Shown: positions 48,595 to 58,237 of the stretch, piece by piece
How the letters are laid out: each line of letters begins with the position of its first letter
Position numbering within the stretch: the stretch's first letter is position 1
NCBI GenBank assembly: GCA_958410215.1
Contig: CATYOF010000003.1
Coordinates: forward strand, 1 to 64,000
Length of the DNA stretch: 64,000 nucleotides
Reading direction: 5' to 3'
Source: an uncultured Cryptobacterium sp.
GTDB taxonomy: Bacteria > Actinomycetota > Coriobacteriia > Coriobacteriales > Eggerthellaceae
Made by a program: the position numbers and the translations under genes
Notes under the pieces: model-generated
Told to the model about the DNA's origin: nothing
What the model saw: only the letters and a program-made list of their open reading frames with translations
Database searches by the model: none

Positions 48595-49542
48595 GTGGTT
48601 AGTTGTTACGTTGTGTTCATGCAAACTTTAAAGAACATACGCGGTATTATTTTTGCGCTCCTAAGTGGCATTAGTTGGGGTTTTTCAGGGGCATGCGCTC
48701 AGTATCTTTTTGGAACTTATGGCGTAGACCCTTTATGGGTATCTTCGGTACGCATGCTTTCCGCGGGCATTATTCTTTCGCTCTTTGCGCTCGTTTGTTT
48801 CCGCGGTCCATTTTTGAACCTATGGAAGAATCCTCGTGTTTTGGGGCATATGGTAGTATTCGCCATTTTCGGCTTAGCGTTTTGCCAAATTACTTACTTA
48901 TTAGCTATTCAATATTCAAATGCAGGTACCGCTACTATTATTCAGTATGTCGGCCCGGTACTTACGGTATTCTTCCTTTGTTTTTTGGCGCGTAGACTTC
49001 CCACCAAGCGAGAAAATCTTGCCCTTGTATGTGTTGTGGTGGGCGTCTTTCTTTTGGCAACCCATGGTAACCCTGCGGTGATGGTGCTATCTCCCGAAGC
49101 GCTGTTTTGGGGGTTGGTGTCTGCCTTTGCCTATATGTTGTATTCTCTTTTGCCGCGAAGGCTTATGTTTCGCTACGGAAGCGTTCCGGTGGTGGCCTCT
49201 GCTTTATTAATAGGCGGCTTGGTATTTAGCGTACTTTTGCAATCGTGGGCTCACATACCTGCAATGCAGCCGTCGGGCTTCGTGGTACTGTTTGTGGGCT
49301 TGGTGTTTTTTGGCACAGTGGTGGGCTTTTCTCTCTTCTTTCAATCGATTAATGACATTGGTGCAGCTCGAGCGGGACTTATGGCCAGCATTGAAACGGT
49401 ATCGGCCACTGCATTTGCAGTGTTGTGGCTGGGAACTTCTTTTGTATGGATAGATATTGTGGGCTTTATTTTTATTGTGGCTACGGTGTTTATCCTGGCT
49501 AAACACCCGGGCGATCCCGACATGGTGAACAAGCAAGGATAA
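48595..49542 (+). CDS. EamA/DMT family transporter
   Basis: A 315-residue permease with ten helices in two five-helix EamA repeats (GIIFALLSGISWGFSGACAQYL; EALFWGLVSAFAYMLYSLLPRRL). The family moves small metabolites, often amino acids or drugs, usually outward. GTG 48,595 has GGAG ~12 bases upstream; ATG 48,619 (eight residues shorter) begins the more typical MQTLKNIRGII. Neither start has a strong site. Substrate unknown. Confidence 0.88.
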   Translation: MVSCYVVFMQTLKNIRGIIFALLSGISWGFSGACAQYLFGTYGVDPLWVSSVRMLSAGIILSLFALVCFRGPFLNLWKNPRVLGHMVVFAIFGLAFCQITYLLAIQYSNAGTATIIQYVGPVLTVFFLCFLARRLPTKRENLALVCVVVGVFLLATHGNPAVMVLSPEALFWGLVSAFAYMLYSLLPRRLMFRYGSVPVVASALLIGGLVFSVLLQSWAHIPAMQPSGFVVLFVGLVFFGTVVGFSLFFQSINDIGAARAGLMASIETVSATAFAVLWLGTSFVWIDIVGFIFIVATVFILAKHPGDPDMVNKQG

Positions 49543-49953
49543 TCATGAATGCGTGCTTATAAGCTTTGCTAATGAAAAAGCACTCGTTTTCCTATAGGTA
49601 AACATTTAAATACCCAATAATCAACAGGTGTTATAAATAAATCAAATAAGAAGTAGCGAATTCGATAATACCTTATTGGATTTTTCTTATCAAAAGTATC
49701 AATATCTAGGCCATGAAGCCATGTTGCATCTTTGACATGCGGATTTAAAGATGCAACCCTTGCTGTACTTGCAGTAATGATTGGGGATGTTGCTGTAGGT
49801 TCCAGGATTACCAAAAGCTTTTCGCGTTCAAGGGAGAATGCGAAAAGCGCCTTTGGTAGTGGTGGTCAGCAAGATGAAGCTACGGTGCAAATTAAAGAGG
49901 GGTTTTGCACGGGTTGGCTGTGGCGAGGACTCACAAGGAGAAAAAGGGGACAC
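49543..49953. other. 411-bp intergenic region with an 11-bp inverted repeat
   Basis: GTTGCATCTTT (49,723-49,733) and AAAGATGCAAC (49,747-49,757) form a perfect hairpin. A minus-strand frame of 81 codons (49,569-49,814) has no recognised domain or start site; it might be a decayed gene. The left 150 bases are strongly AT-rich. Confidence 0.5.
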
Positions 49954-50996
49954 ATGGAACCGGTAAAGCTAGCGGTCCTGGGTTTAAACCAGGGCGCAAA
50001 AATTGTACGTGACGCTCTTAACCATGATGAAGTTGAGTTAGTTGCGGTAGCCGGATTTGGGCAGCAGGCGGAATCTGTTGCAAGCGAATTGGGGTTAAAA
50101 CGCTATGAAGATTACCGCCTGCTGTTGCGTCAAGAGCAACTTGATGCCGTAGCTATTGCGCTACCAAATGGTCTGCACGTAGAAGCGACAGAAGAAGCAC
50201 TGGCGGCTGGCATCAAAATATTTTGCTCGAAAAGCCTATCGCGAATACCGTAGAAGATGCACAGCATATTATTGATATTTGCAAAAAGGCAGGTGCAACG
50301 CTTCTCGTTGGTCATCATCGTCGCAATTCGCCACGTTATCTTTTCTTGCGTGAACTTATTGCTTCGGGGCGTTTGGGGATAATTGTTGGCCTGCAAAGCA
50401 GTTTCGCGATTGCGAAGCCTTATGCCTATTTTGATGTGGAATGGCGCATTAAAAAGGGTGGCGGACCTCTTCTTATCAATGCGATTCACGACTTTGACGA
50501 CTTGAATTATCTTACTGGCATGAAGCCGATTCGTGTGTATGCGGCAGCTCGCAATACCATTCGTGGCAACGAAGTGGAAGATTCTGTTTCGGTAATCGTT
50601 GAATACGAAGGTGGTGCAACGGCTACGTACTTTTTAAGCGATGGAACGCCGGGACCATGGAGCTATGATTTAGCGGCGGAAGAAAACTTGAATTATGGCC
50701 TTTGCAACGAAGAAAATTCCTTACGCATTTTTGGAACGGAAGCTTCGTTCGGTTTCCCACACATGGATTTGTACTACTACGACAAGGATCATTATGGCTG
50801 GAACGAACCTTTGCTTAAAGAGCATTTTGACTGTGAAATAAATGATCCTATGGCCGCAGAGCTTGATCACTTTATTGATCTTTGTAAAGGGCGCGAAACA
50901 GTGCCTCGCTGCTCGGGTGAGGATGCCCTTGATACGTTGCGCGTTATTAAAGGCATTCAAAAATCGGCAGAAACCAAACAGGCAGTAGAGTTGTAG
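49954..50996 (+). pseudogene. Gfo/Idh/MocA oxidoreductase, interrupted by a frameshift
   Basis: Two frames make one ~347-residue enzyme. The first (49,954-50,253) gives the NAD-binding half (KLAVLGLNQGAKIVRDAL through VAIALPNGLHVEATEEALAAGIKIF). The second (from ~50,223 to 50,996) continues with LLEKPIANTVEDAQ, which holds the family EKP motif, and the whole C-terminal domain (GGGPLLINAIHDFDDLNYL). The switch lies at the TTTT run 50,221-50,224; one added T restores GIKIFLLEKPIAN. Everything else is intact, so the event is recent or a sequencing error. AAGGAG and AGGGGA precede ATG 49,954. Confidence 0.85.
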
Positions 50997-51093
50997 GGTA
51001 TAGTTAGGGCAAGCCGTACGATATCGCTGAACAGGGCATCTGCGTTCGCCAGGGCGTGGATGCCTTTTATGTTATAGATGAAAAGGGATAGCT

Positions 51094-52014
51094 ATGAGAG
51101 TTGAAGATCTGCGTTATTTTGAACACCTGTCAAAGGTATTGAACTTTACTCGGGCTTCAAAAGACTTACATATTTCTCAGCCTACCTTGTCACTTGCGGT
51201 TAAACGTCTTGAAGATGAATGGGGCGTTCAGTTGTTGGAGCGCAATCGCGCGACGGTGGAGTTAACCGATATTGGTCACGACATCGTGGAATGTATTTCA
51301 AGTGCACTCTATGATTTGGATCGGGCGCAAACGTTGGCTGAAGAATCTTTAGGAACAGAAAACGCAGTCATTAACCTGGGTACCATTCATGCTATGCAGG
51401 GTAAATTCTGGTCCCAAGCCTTGTTTGATTTTCGTAGTCAAAGTTCTTTTGATCCTCAAATTACGGTAACGCAAGCCTATTCGCGTGAATTGCTTCGTCG
51501 CTTACGAGCAGGTCAGCTTGATGTTGCTATCTGTAGTCGTGTGGGGGATATGAAGGGGCTGCAATATAGTCTTTGCTGGTCGCAGTCGCTTGTTTTGGGA
51601 GTAAACAAAAAACACCCCCTTGCTAGTCATAAAAACGTATCCTTAGAAGAGCTAAAAGATATGGAGCTGCTTTCCTATAATCCCAATTCTCCCGTAACGG
51701 AAGGGTTGCGTGGGCTTGCGGATAATTATGGCTTGAATGTTCGTTATACCTACGATGATGAAATAACCCTTTCCTCTATCGTTGCGGCAGATCCTTCGCA
51801 GGTGGCGCTGTTTTGCTATTCCTTTTTGATTAGCGCCTTTGACGATGTGGTGTGCTTACCTATTCGTGAAGCTCCGGTGGATTTCCATAAAACCTATGTA
51901 GTGTGCCGTGATGAAAGCAGAAGGCCTCGCGTTGTTCAGGAATTCATTGATTTTATGAGTTCGTATAGGTTCCCGCTTTTGCTGGACTACGCAAAAGGAC
52001 AGACAGGGAATTAG
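51094..52014 (+). CDS. LysR family transcriptional regulator
   Basis: A 306-residue LTTR: an N-terminal winged helix-turn-helix (MRVEDLRYFEHLSKVLNFTRASKDLHISQPTLS... pattern, ~1-60) and a LysR substrate-binding domain (~90-295, e.g. LDVAICSRVGD, SLVLGVNKKHPLA). It begins ~95 bp after the frameshifted oxidoreductase and runs the same way, so it may control that gene or the glutamine synthetase downstream. The inducer is unknown. Confidence 0.94.
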   Translation: MRVEDLRYFEHLSKVLNFTRASKDLHISQPTLSLAVKRLEDEWGVQLLERNRATVELTDIGHDIVECISSALYDLDRAQTLAEESLGTENAVINLGTIHAMQGKFWSQALFDFRSQSSFDPQITVTQAYSRELLRRLRAGQLDVAICSRVGDMKGLQYSLCWSQSLVLGVNKKHPLASHKNVSLEELKDMELLSYNPNSPVTEGLRGLADNYGLNVRYTYDDEITLSSIVAADPSQVALFCYSFLISAFDDVVCLPIREAPVDFHKTYVVCRDESRRPRVVQEFIDFMSSYRFPLLLDYAKGQTGN

Positions 52015-52245
52015 TTAGGAAGGCTAGATCTAGCAGGGTAACCCTGCTGTTGAAACAAAAGCTTCTTATTCCTGAAACAGAGGCGTTTCGCGTAAGAAAA
52101 CAGCTTGAAACATAGGCCCATTACGGTAAATACAGCGAAAGAGATTCAAGGCTTGCCAAGAAGTAAGCCAGAGTTATGGCACAATAACGTAGTGAATCTC
52201 ATATGTAAGGCCGCCTTGCGCGGCATGAATCTATAAGGAGAAGAG

Positions 52246-54336
52246 ATGGCCCACGTTCAGGAAATTTATGGATCGATGGTCTTTAACGAGCACGTTATGA
52301 AAGAACGTCTTCCTAAGGAAACGTATAAGAGTCTTGTTAAGACTGTACGTGAGGGCAAGCCGCTTGACATTGAGGTTGCTAATGTTGTTGCCCACGCTAT
52401 GAAGGAGTGGGCAATTGAGCGCGGTGCAACGCACTATACTCATTGGTTCCAGCCACTAACCGGTATTACCTCCGAAAAGCATGACAGCTTCCTTGATCCG
52501 GTGGGAGACGGAACTGCGATTATGACGTTTTCCGGTAAGGAACTAGTTCAGGGCGAGCCCGATGCCTCCAGTTTCCCTTCCGGTGGTTTACGTGCAACCT
52601 TTGAAGCTCGTGGCTACACCACCTGGGATCCTACATCCTTTGCTTTTATTAAGGACGAAGTACTGTGCATTCCTACTGCATTTTGTTCTTATACCGGTGA
52701 AGCGCTTGACAAGAAAACGCCCTTGCTTCGTTCTATGAACGCGGTCGACAAGCAGGCTCAGCGCGTACTGAAGTACTTTGGCGAAGACGGTCATCGCGTA
52801 GTTTCTACGGTGGGTGCTGAACAGGAATACTTCCTTATTTCCGAAAAAGACTATGTGCAGCGTCAGGACCTTATTATGACGGGACGCACCTTGTTTGGTG
52901 CACCACCTTCAAAGGGTCAGGAACTTGAAGAACACTACTTCGGCGCTATTCGTCCAACGGTTAATAACTTCATGAAAGAAGTTGACGATGACCTATGGGC
53001 ACTGGGCGTTTCTGCTAAGACAAAGCACAACGAAGTAGCGCCTGCTCAGCATGAATTAGCTCCTCTGTTTACCAATTCAAACCGCGCTATTGATGAAAAC
53101 CTTCTTACGATGGAAAAGATGCGCTTAGATGCATCTCATCATGGCTTGGTGTGCCTCACTCACGAAAAACCTTTCGAAGGCATTAACGGTTCTGGTAAGC
53201 ATAACAACTGGTCCCTTTCTTATGGCAAGGTTAACCTGCTTGATCCGGGCGACGATCCTATGGATAACCTGCGCTTCTTGGTATTCCTTACCTGTGTGGT
53301 AGAAGCGGTTGATGAATATCAGGAGCTTTTGCGCATGTCTGTTGCTTCTGCAGGTAACGATCATCGCTTGGGAGCAAACGAAGCGCCTCCTGCTATTATT
53401 TCTATGTTCTTGGGTGATGAACTGGGCGCTATTGTTGATGCGCTTATTTCTGGCGAGGAATATCATTCCGCTGAAGCGGTAGCAATGGATTTGGGTGTAG
53501 CGGTTTTGCCTAAATTCTTGAAGGACAACACCGACCGTAACCGTACCAGCCCCTTTGCCTTTACGGGTAACAAGTTTGAATTCCGTATGCCTGGCTCTGA
53601 GGTGAATTTGTCAGACTGCAACATGATCCTAAACACTGCTATGGCTAAGGGCTTGAAGGACTTTGCCGATGCTATGGGCGATGTTGAAGGTGCCGAATTT
53701 GAAAAGAAGGCCATTAAGTACATTAAGAAAACCTTAACTGATCATCAGCGCATTATCTTTAACGGCAATGGTTACTCGAAAGAATGGGAAGAAGAAGCTC
53801 AGCGTCGCGGATTGGCAAACCATCGCAATACCGCCGAAGCACTTCCTTGTTTTGTTTCTCAGAAGTCCCTTGATCTGTTTGCAGAATTTGATGTTTTAAG
53901 CGAAGCAGAAGTTCATAGCCGTTATGAAGTGAAGCTGGAAAAGTACAATAAGCTGCTTAACATTGAAGCCCGTGTAATGATTCGCATGGCTCGCCGTACC
54001 TACTTGCCCGCTATTAGCGATTACATGGCAGCATTGGCAAGCAATATTACTACGGTAAAGTCAGCGCTTTCTGGGGCAGATATGACTGAACACGAAAAGC
54101 TGCTGAACAAGATTTTGGCTGGTTTCAATCGTGCCGCGGATTGTGTGCGTACTTTGATCAAGCTTCACGATGCAACAGAGGCAATTGAGGATGCCCAGGA
54201 ACAGGCAAACGCTTATGCGGAAAAGGTTATTCCTGCAATGGAAGCTCTGCGTAAGGAAATTGACGATCTGGAATGCATTGTTGAGCGTGATTACTGGCCA
54301 GTACCAACCTACAACGATATGTTGTTCTACGCATAA
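52246..54336 (+). CDS. glnN: Glutamine synthetase type III
   Basis: A 696-residue GSIII enzyme (ATP-dependent glutamine formation from glutamate and ammonium), much longer than GSI. Visible are the GSIII N-terminus (YGSMVFNEHVMKERLP), TAEQEYF-like VGAEQEYFLI (metal), KHNEVAPAQHELAPLF, EKPFEGINGSGKHNNWSL, NEAPPAI and the FRMPGSEVNLSDCN region. AAGGAGAAG precedes ATG 52,246 and a classical terminator follows. The 231-bp upstream region has room for regulation, but I recognise no site. Confidence 0.97.
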   Translation: MAHVQEIYGSMVFNEHVMKERLPKETYKSLVKTVREGKPLDIEVANVVAHAMKEWAIERGATHYTHWFQPLTGITSEKHDSFLDPVGDGTAIMTFSGKELVQGEPDASSFPSGGLRATFEARGYTTWDPTSFAFIKDEVLCIPTAFCSYTGEALDKKTPLLRSMNAVDKQAQRVLKYFGEDGHRVVSTVGAEQEYFLISEKDYVQRQDLIMTGRTLFGAPPSKGQELEEHYFGAIRPTVNNFMKEVDDDLWALGVSAKTKHNEVAPAQHELAPLFTNSNRAIDENLLTMEKMRLDASHHGLVCLTHEKPFEGINGSGKHNNWSLSYGKVNLLDPGDDPMDNLRFLVFLTCVVEAVDEYQELLRMSVASAGNDHRLGANEAPPAIISMFLGDELGAIVDALISGEEYHSAEAVAMDLGVAVLPKFLKDNTDRNRTSPFAFTGNKFEFRMPGSEVNLSDCNMILNTAMAKGLKDFADAMGDVEGAEFEKKAIKYIKKTLTDHQRIIFNGNGYSKEWEEEAQRRGLANHRNTAEALPCFVSQKSLDLFAEFDVLSEAEVHSRYEVKLEKYNKLLNIEARVMIRMARRTYLPAISDYMAALASNITTVKSALSGADMTEHEKLLNKILAGFNRAADCVRTLIKLHDATEAIEDAQEQANAYAEKVIPAMEALRKEIDDLECIVERDYWPVPTYNDMLFYA

Positions 54337-54358
54337 AGAATCAAGTGAAAAGCACGGC

Positions 54359-54391
54359 AAGGCGGCGACTATTTTGGTCGCCGCCTTTTTT
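54359..54391 (+). terminator. Intrinsic terminator of glutamine synthetase
   Basis: Perfect 11-bp GC-rich stem AAGGCGGCGAC (54,359-54,369) / GTCGCCGCCTT (54,377-54,387), followed by T6. Confidence 0.95.
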
Positions 54392-54552
54392 GTGTCTAAT
54401 TTCGGACAGTTTTGAGTAATTTGCGTAACAGCGTGGTAATAGTTTTGTTGACTTCATATTTCTTCTAAGTGTGTTTGTTTTAATAACTACTATTGGATAA
54501 CTTTGTGGCTGCACAATACGTTTGTTATGAGCAGTGCAGGAGGGGAATAACT

Positions 54553-55317
54553 ATGGAGCGGGAACAGATGACCGCCGAACAAAAACAGCAAATCGTAGAG
54601 CATTTTCAGCTTTTTGAAAAAGCTAGTAAATCGCTTTTTAAAAAATATGATGCAGCGATTAGAGAAATGAAAACGCGTTTTGAGATTCTTGATGCCGACC
54701 TGGAATATCGCTTTAATCGCAATCCTATTCATCATATGGAATCACGCCTTAAAACGCCTAAAAGTGTATTCGAAAAATTACAGCGCTATGAAGTACCTAT
54801 TACCTTACAGTCGGTTGAAGAGCATATTTTAGACGTAGCGGGAATGCGCGTTATTGTTTCTTATATTGATGATGTATATGCCATGGTAAAAGTGCTTTCC
54901 ATGCAGGATGACTTAAAAATCGTAAAGGTAAAGGACTACATCAAAAACCCCAAGCCTAACGGATATCGTAGTTTGCACGTCATTGTAAAGGTGCCCGTAT
55001 ACTTTTTGGATCGCAAGCAATACGTGCCAGTAGAAATTCAGTTCCGTACCGTTGCGATGGACTTTTGGGCATCGCTTGAACATACCCTTAAATACAAGCA
55101 GGATGTTCAGCTTGAAGGCATTGATATGTATGACGAGTTGAAAAACTGTTCAGAAATCATTGAAGACGTGGAACGTCGTATGCAAATTTTAATGCATGCG
55201 GTTCAAACAACCGATGTAGAAGAAGCGGCGCGCAAACGTCGTGAACAGCTTGAAGAACAGGAAGCGCGGGTAGAAAAGGCACAACCTTCTTTTCAGGTAG
55301 TTGAAGCGGGACGCTAG
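54553..55317 (+). CDS. Small alarmone synthetase (RelA/SpoT-type GTP pyrophosphokinase)
   Basis: A 254-residue single-domain (p)ppGpp synthetase. Motifs in order: RLKTPKS (65-71), DVAGMRV (94-100), KDYIKNPKPNGYRSLH (127-142), EIQFRT (161-166) and FWASLEH (171-177). There is no hydrolase, TGS or ACT domain, so it is a RelQ/RelP-type enzyme. ATG 54,553 follows AGGAGGGG; an in-frame ATG 60 bases upstream has no site. A Glu/Arg-rich tail may be helical. It would raise alarmone levels under wall or growth stress. Confidence 0.94.
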   Translation: MEREQMTAEQKQQIVEHFQLFEKASKSLFKKYDAAIREMKTRFEILDADLEYRFNRNPIHHMESRLKTPKSVFEKLQRYEVPITLQSVEEHILDVAGMRVIVSYIDDVYAMVKVLSMQDDLKIVKVKDYIKNPKPNGYRSLHVIVKVPVYFLDRKQYVPVEIQFRTVAMDFWASLEHTLKYKQDVQLEGIDMYDELKNCSEIIEDVERRMQILMHAVQTTDVEEAARKRREQLEEQEARVEKAQPSFQVVEAGR

Positions 55318-55441
55318 GGATACCAAAGTGGGACGCTCGGCGTTGTTCGTTAAGCGGTAAAGTGACGCAGCAGGCGAGCCGCTAACCATTTACGGAGTAC
55401 AGAGCCCCGCAAATATTGCAAATATGTTTCGTACGTTTTTC

Positions 55442-55459
55442 ACTCCACTTAGTTGGAGT
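55442..55459. promoter_or_regulatory. Inverted repeat at the ilvE promoter
   Basis: ACTCCA (55,442-55,447) / TGGAGT (55,454-55,459) directly abuts or overlaps a possible -10 TAGAAT (55,458-55,463) about 60 bp before ilvE. Its position suits a repressor operator. Confidence 0.45.
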
Positions 55460-55524
55460 AGAATACGATTCTTGAAAAGCTAGAGAAAACTCGGCATATA
55501 AAAACAAGAGCGAAAGGACACATC

Positions 55525-56448
55525 ATGGCTGACGTGGAAGCTGTGGATTACATTTGGAAAAACGGCGAAGCTATTCCATGGGAACAGGCTACAACGCATG
55601 TTTTAACCCATGCTTTGCATTATGGTTCTGCTGTATTTGAAGGTATTCGCTGCTATCACAACACCGATACGGACGAAGCGGTAATTTTCCGTCTTCGTGA
55701 CCACATGGAACGCCTGCATCGCAGCGCAAAAATTGCCATGATGGAAATTCCTTATAGCGTTGATGAACTGTGCGAAGCAACCGTCGATATTATTAAGAAG
55801 AACAATATCAAGTCTTGCTACATTCGTCCTCTTGCATATTACGGCTATGGACAGATGGGTGTAGATCCTACGGGTGCTCCAGTAGACGTTATTATTGCGG
55901 TATGGCCATGGGATGCGTATTTGGGCGAAGAGGCACTGCAAAATGGCATCAAAGTAGGTGTTTCTTCTTGGCGCCAGCGTTCCTTTAACGCTATTCCTCC
56001 TGCTGTTAAGTCTTCTGCTTCCTATATGAATTCCATTTTGGCAAAGAAAGAAGCAACGCTTCATGGTTATGCGGAAGCTATTATGCTTAACGAAGAAGGC
56101 CGCGTGTGCGAAGGCACGGGCGAAAACATCTTTGTGGTACGCAACGGTATTTTGTCAACGCCTCCATTGTCTGATGGTTTGCTTGAGGGTATTACCCGCG
56201 ACACCATTTTGACCCTTGCAACGGATATGGATATTCCTGCTATTGAAGAATCGCTTACTCGTTCCGATCTTTATATTGCAGATGAAGCTTTTATGACCGG
56301 TTCTGCTGCAGAACTGACACCTATCAACAGCATTGATGACCGTGTAATTGGCAAGCGTGGTCCAATTACCGAGCAGCTTCAGAAGCGTTATTTCGACGTT
56401 GCTTACGGTAAGGTTCCCGAGTATGAAGATTGGATTACTCGTTTCTAA
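55525..56448 (+). CDS. ilvE: Branched-chain amino acid aminotransferase
   Basis: A 307-residue fold type IV PLP enzyme interconverting branched-chain amino acids and 2-keto acids. HALHYGSAVFEGIRCY is the N-terminal signature. The PLP Lys is ~residue 162 (AVKSSASYMNS). The C-terminal pattern runs from LNEEGRVCEGTGENIF to DEAFMTGSAAELTPI. AAAGGA precedes ATG 55,525. The next gene, citramalate synthase, provides the isoleucine precursor, so the two share a pathway. Confidence 0.96.
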   Translation: MADVEAVDYIWKNGEAIPWEQATTHVLTHALHYGSAVFEGIRCYHNTDTDEAVIFRLRDHMERLHRSAKIAMMEIPYSVDELCEATVDIIKKNNIKSCYIRPLAYYGYGQMGVDPTGAPVDVIIAVWPWDAYLGEEALQNGIKVGVSSWRQRSFNAIPPAVKSSASYMNSILAKKEATLHGYAEAIMLNEEGRVCEGTGENIFVVRNGILSTPPLSDGLLEGITRDTILTLATDMDIPAIEESLTRSDLYIADEAFMTGSAAELTPINSIDDRVIGKRGPITEQLQKRYFDVAYGKVPEYEDWITRF

Positions 56449-56472
56449 AAGGTAAGCACCTGTCTTCGCGCA

Positions 56473-56524
56473 GAGGGCTCAAGACAGTCAACACGAGAGC
56501 CTCGATAAAATCGGGGCTCTTTTT
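56473..56524 (+). promoter_or_regulatory. Terminator and possible antiterminator between ilvE and cimA
   Basis: AGAGCCTCGAT (56,496-56,506) / ATCGGGGCTCT (56,510-56,520), loop AAA, then TTTTT: a complete intrinsic terminator only ~20 bases before the cimA ATG. An upstream GAGGGCTC (56,473-56,480) can instead pair with GAGCCTC (56,497-56,503), one bulge, and would break the terminator stem. This is the layout of an attenuator. Confidence 0.6.
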
Positions 56525-56543
56525 GTATCCGAAAAGAGAAACT

Positions 56544-58130
56544 ATGGCAACAAAAGTTTTTGCGTACGACACCACCTTACGTGATGGGGAACAAAGCGAA
56601 GGCATTACGTTATCTTTGGAAGATAAGCTGCGCATTGTTGCTTGTCTTGACGACTTTGGCGTGGATTACATTGAAGGCGGATATCCCGCATCGAATCCTA
56701 AAGATATTGCCTTTTTTAAAGAAGTAGCTCATATGGATCTCAAACATGCACGTATCGCAGCGTTTGGTTCTACCTGTAAAAAAGGAGTAGCAGCAAAGGA
56801 CGATTCTGGCCTTAAGGATTTGCTTGCCTCGGGTGCTTCGGTAGTTACCATCGTGGGTAAAAGCTGGGATGCACAGGTGGAACGCGCCCTTATGACCACG
56901 CTCGAAGAAAATCTTCGTATGGTGTCAGAGTCCATTGCGTATTTAAAGAGCCAGGGCGTGGAAGTAATTTTTGATGCGGAGCACTTCTACGATGGCTATA
57001 AGGCAAACCCCGATTATTCTATGCAGGTTATTGAAGCTGCGGTAACAGCGGGAGCCGATTCTATTGATTTGTGTGAAACCAACGGCGGTGCTCTTCCCTT
57101 TGAAGTGGAGGAAATAACGCGTGCGGTAACTAGTCGTTTTCCGGATCAGCGCTTCGGTGTGCACTGCCACAACGATTCGGGCTGTGCCGTTGCTAATTCA
57201 CTTGCTGCAATAAAGGCAGGTTGCACTCAGGTGCAAGGCACGGTAAACGGCTATGGGGAACGAGTGGGTAACTGCGATATTTTGTGCGTCATTGCCGATC
57301 TTGAATTAAAAATGGGCTATACCGTAGTGGGACGCGAAAACTTAAAGCAGCTTACCAGTGTTGCGCGTTCTGTTGCAGAAATGTGCAACATGGTTCACTC
57401 AATGCATCATCCATACACGGGATCTTCCGCCTTTGCACATAAGGGTGGTTTACACGCAAGTGCTATTGCGCGTTTTCCTGAAGCGTATGAACATACCAAG
57501 CCCGAAAATGTGGGCAATACTACCCGTGTGTTAGTGAGCGAACTTGCCGGAAAAGCATCTTTGGTGGCGAAGGCGAAATCGCTTGGCTTTGACTTAAGTG
57601 GCAATGGTGCACTAACGCAGCAAATTCTGGATGATATTAAAGAGCGAGAAAACCAAGGGTTTTCCTATGAAATTGCCGATGGTTCGTTGGCGGTTTTGCT
57701 TCATATGCATCTAGGCACCTTTAAACCTCACTTCACTCTTGAAAGCTTCCGCGTGATTGTGGATGACAAGGAAGATACCAACGCTTGGGCGAAAGATGCT
57801 ACCAGTGAAGCAACGATTAAGGTTCACATAGGGGATCGTCGCTTTGTAGCAACAGGCGAAGGTATTGGTCCTGTTGGTGCGTTAGACAATGCGCTTCGTT
57901 TGGCTTTGGCAGACGTATATCCCGAAGTTGATCAGATTGAGCTGGTTGACTTTAAGGTGCGTATTTTGGATGAAAATGTAGGTACCGGCGCTACGACGCG
58001 CGTCATGATTACGACTTCAAATGGCAAAGAATCATGGGGTACTATTGGCGTTTCGGAAAACATTATTGAAGCATCTTGGAATGCTTTGGTTGATTCATTT
58101 GAATATGGTTTGGTCAAATGTGGACGATAA
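56544..58130 (+). CDS. cimA: (R)-citramalate synthase
   Basis: A 528-residue enzyme of the LeuA/CimA family condensing pyruvate and acetyl-CoA to citramalate for isoleucine. The N-terminus AYDTTLRDGEQSEGITLS holds the catalytic Arg-Asp-Gly; HCHNDSGCAVANSLAAI has the metal His residues; the C-terminal LeuA dimer domain is present (VRILDENVGTGATTRVMI). Length and the YPASNPKD segment favour CimA over 2-isopropylmalate synthase. ATG 56,544 is used; the frame is open upstream across the terminator but without start signals. Confidence 0.9.
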   Translation: MATKVFAYDTTLRDGEQSEGITLSLEDKLRIVACLDDFGVDYIEGGYPASNPKDIAFFKEVAHMDLKHARIAAFGSTCKKGVAAKDDSGLKDLLASGASVVTIVGKSWDAQVERALMTTLEENLRMVSESIAYLKSQGVEVIFDAEHFYDGYKANPDYSMQVIEAAVTAGADSIDLCETNGGALPFEVEEITRAVTSRFPDQRFGVHCHNDSGCAVANSLAAIKAGCTQVQGTVNGYGERVGNCDILCVIADLELKMGYTVVGRENLKQLTSVARSVAEMCNMVHSMHHPYTGSSAFAHKGGLHASAIARFPEAYEHTKPENVGNTTRVLVSELAGKASLVAKAKSLGFDLSGNGALTQQILDDIKERENQGFSYEIADGSLAVLLHMHLGTFKPHFTLESFRVIVDDKEDTNAWAKDATSEATIKVHIGDRRFVATGEGIGPVGALDNALRLALADVYPEVDQIELVDFKVRILDENVGTGATTRVMITTSNGKESWGTIGVSENIIEASWNALVDSFEYGLVKCGR

Positions 58131-58237
58131 CGCAATGATACATTTACTGGTATCATTGGCTGCTGTTTGCAGCGGACAAGCATGAGAACTGTTTGTGGCG
58201 CATGAACATGATTGGTATGAAATAAAGCGAGGGGATT

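Noticed and set aside
49569..49814. 81-codon minus-strand frame after the EamA gene
   Set aside because: No domain or ribosome site. A gene remnant cannot be excluded, but the evidence is too thin to list as a gene.
50215..50230. Programmed -1 frameshifting in the Gfo/Idh/MocA gene
   Set aside because: The codons at the switch (ATA TTT) do not form a slippery heptamer and no downstream stem-loop or internal ribosome-like signal stands out; a simple base deletion explains it better.
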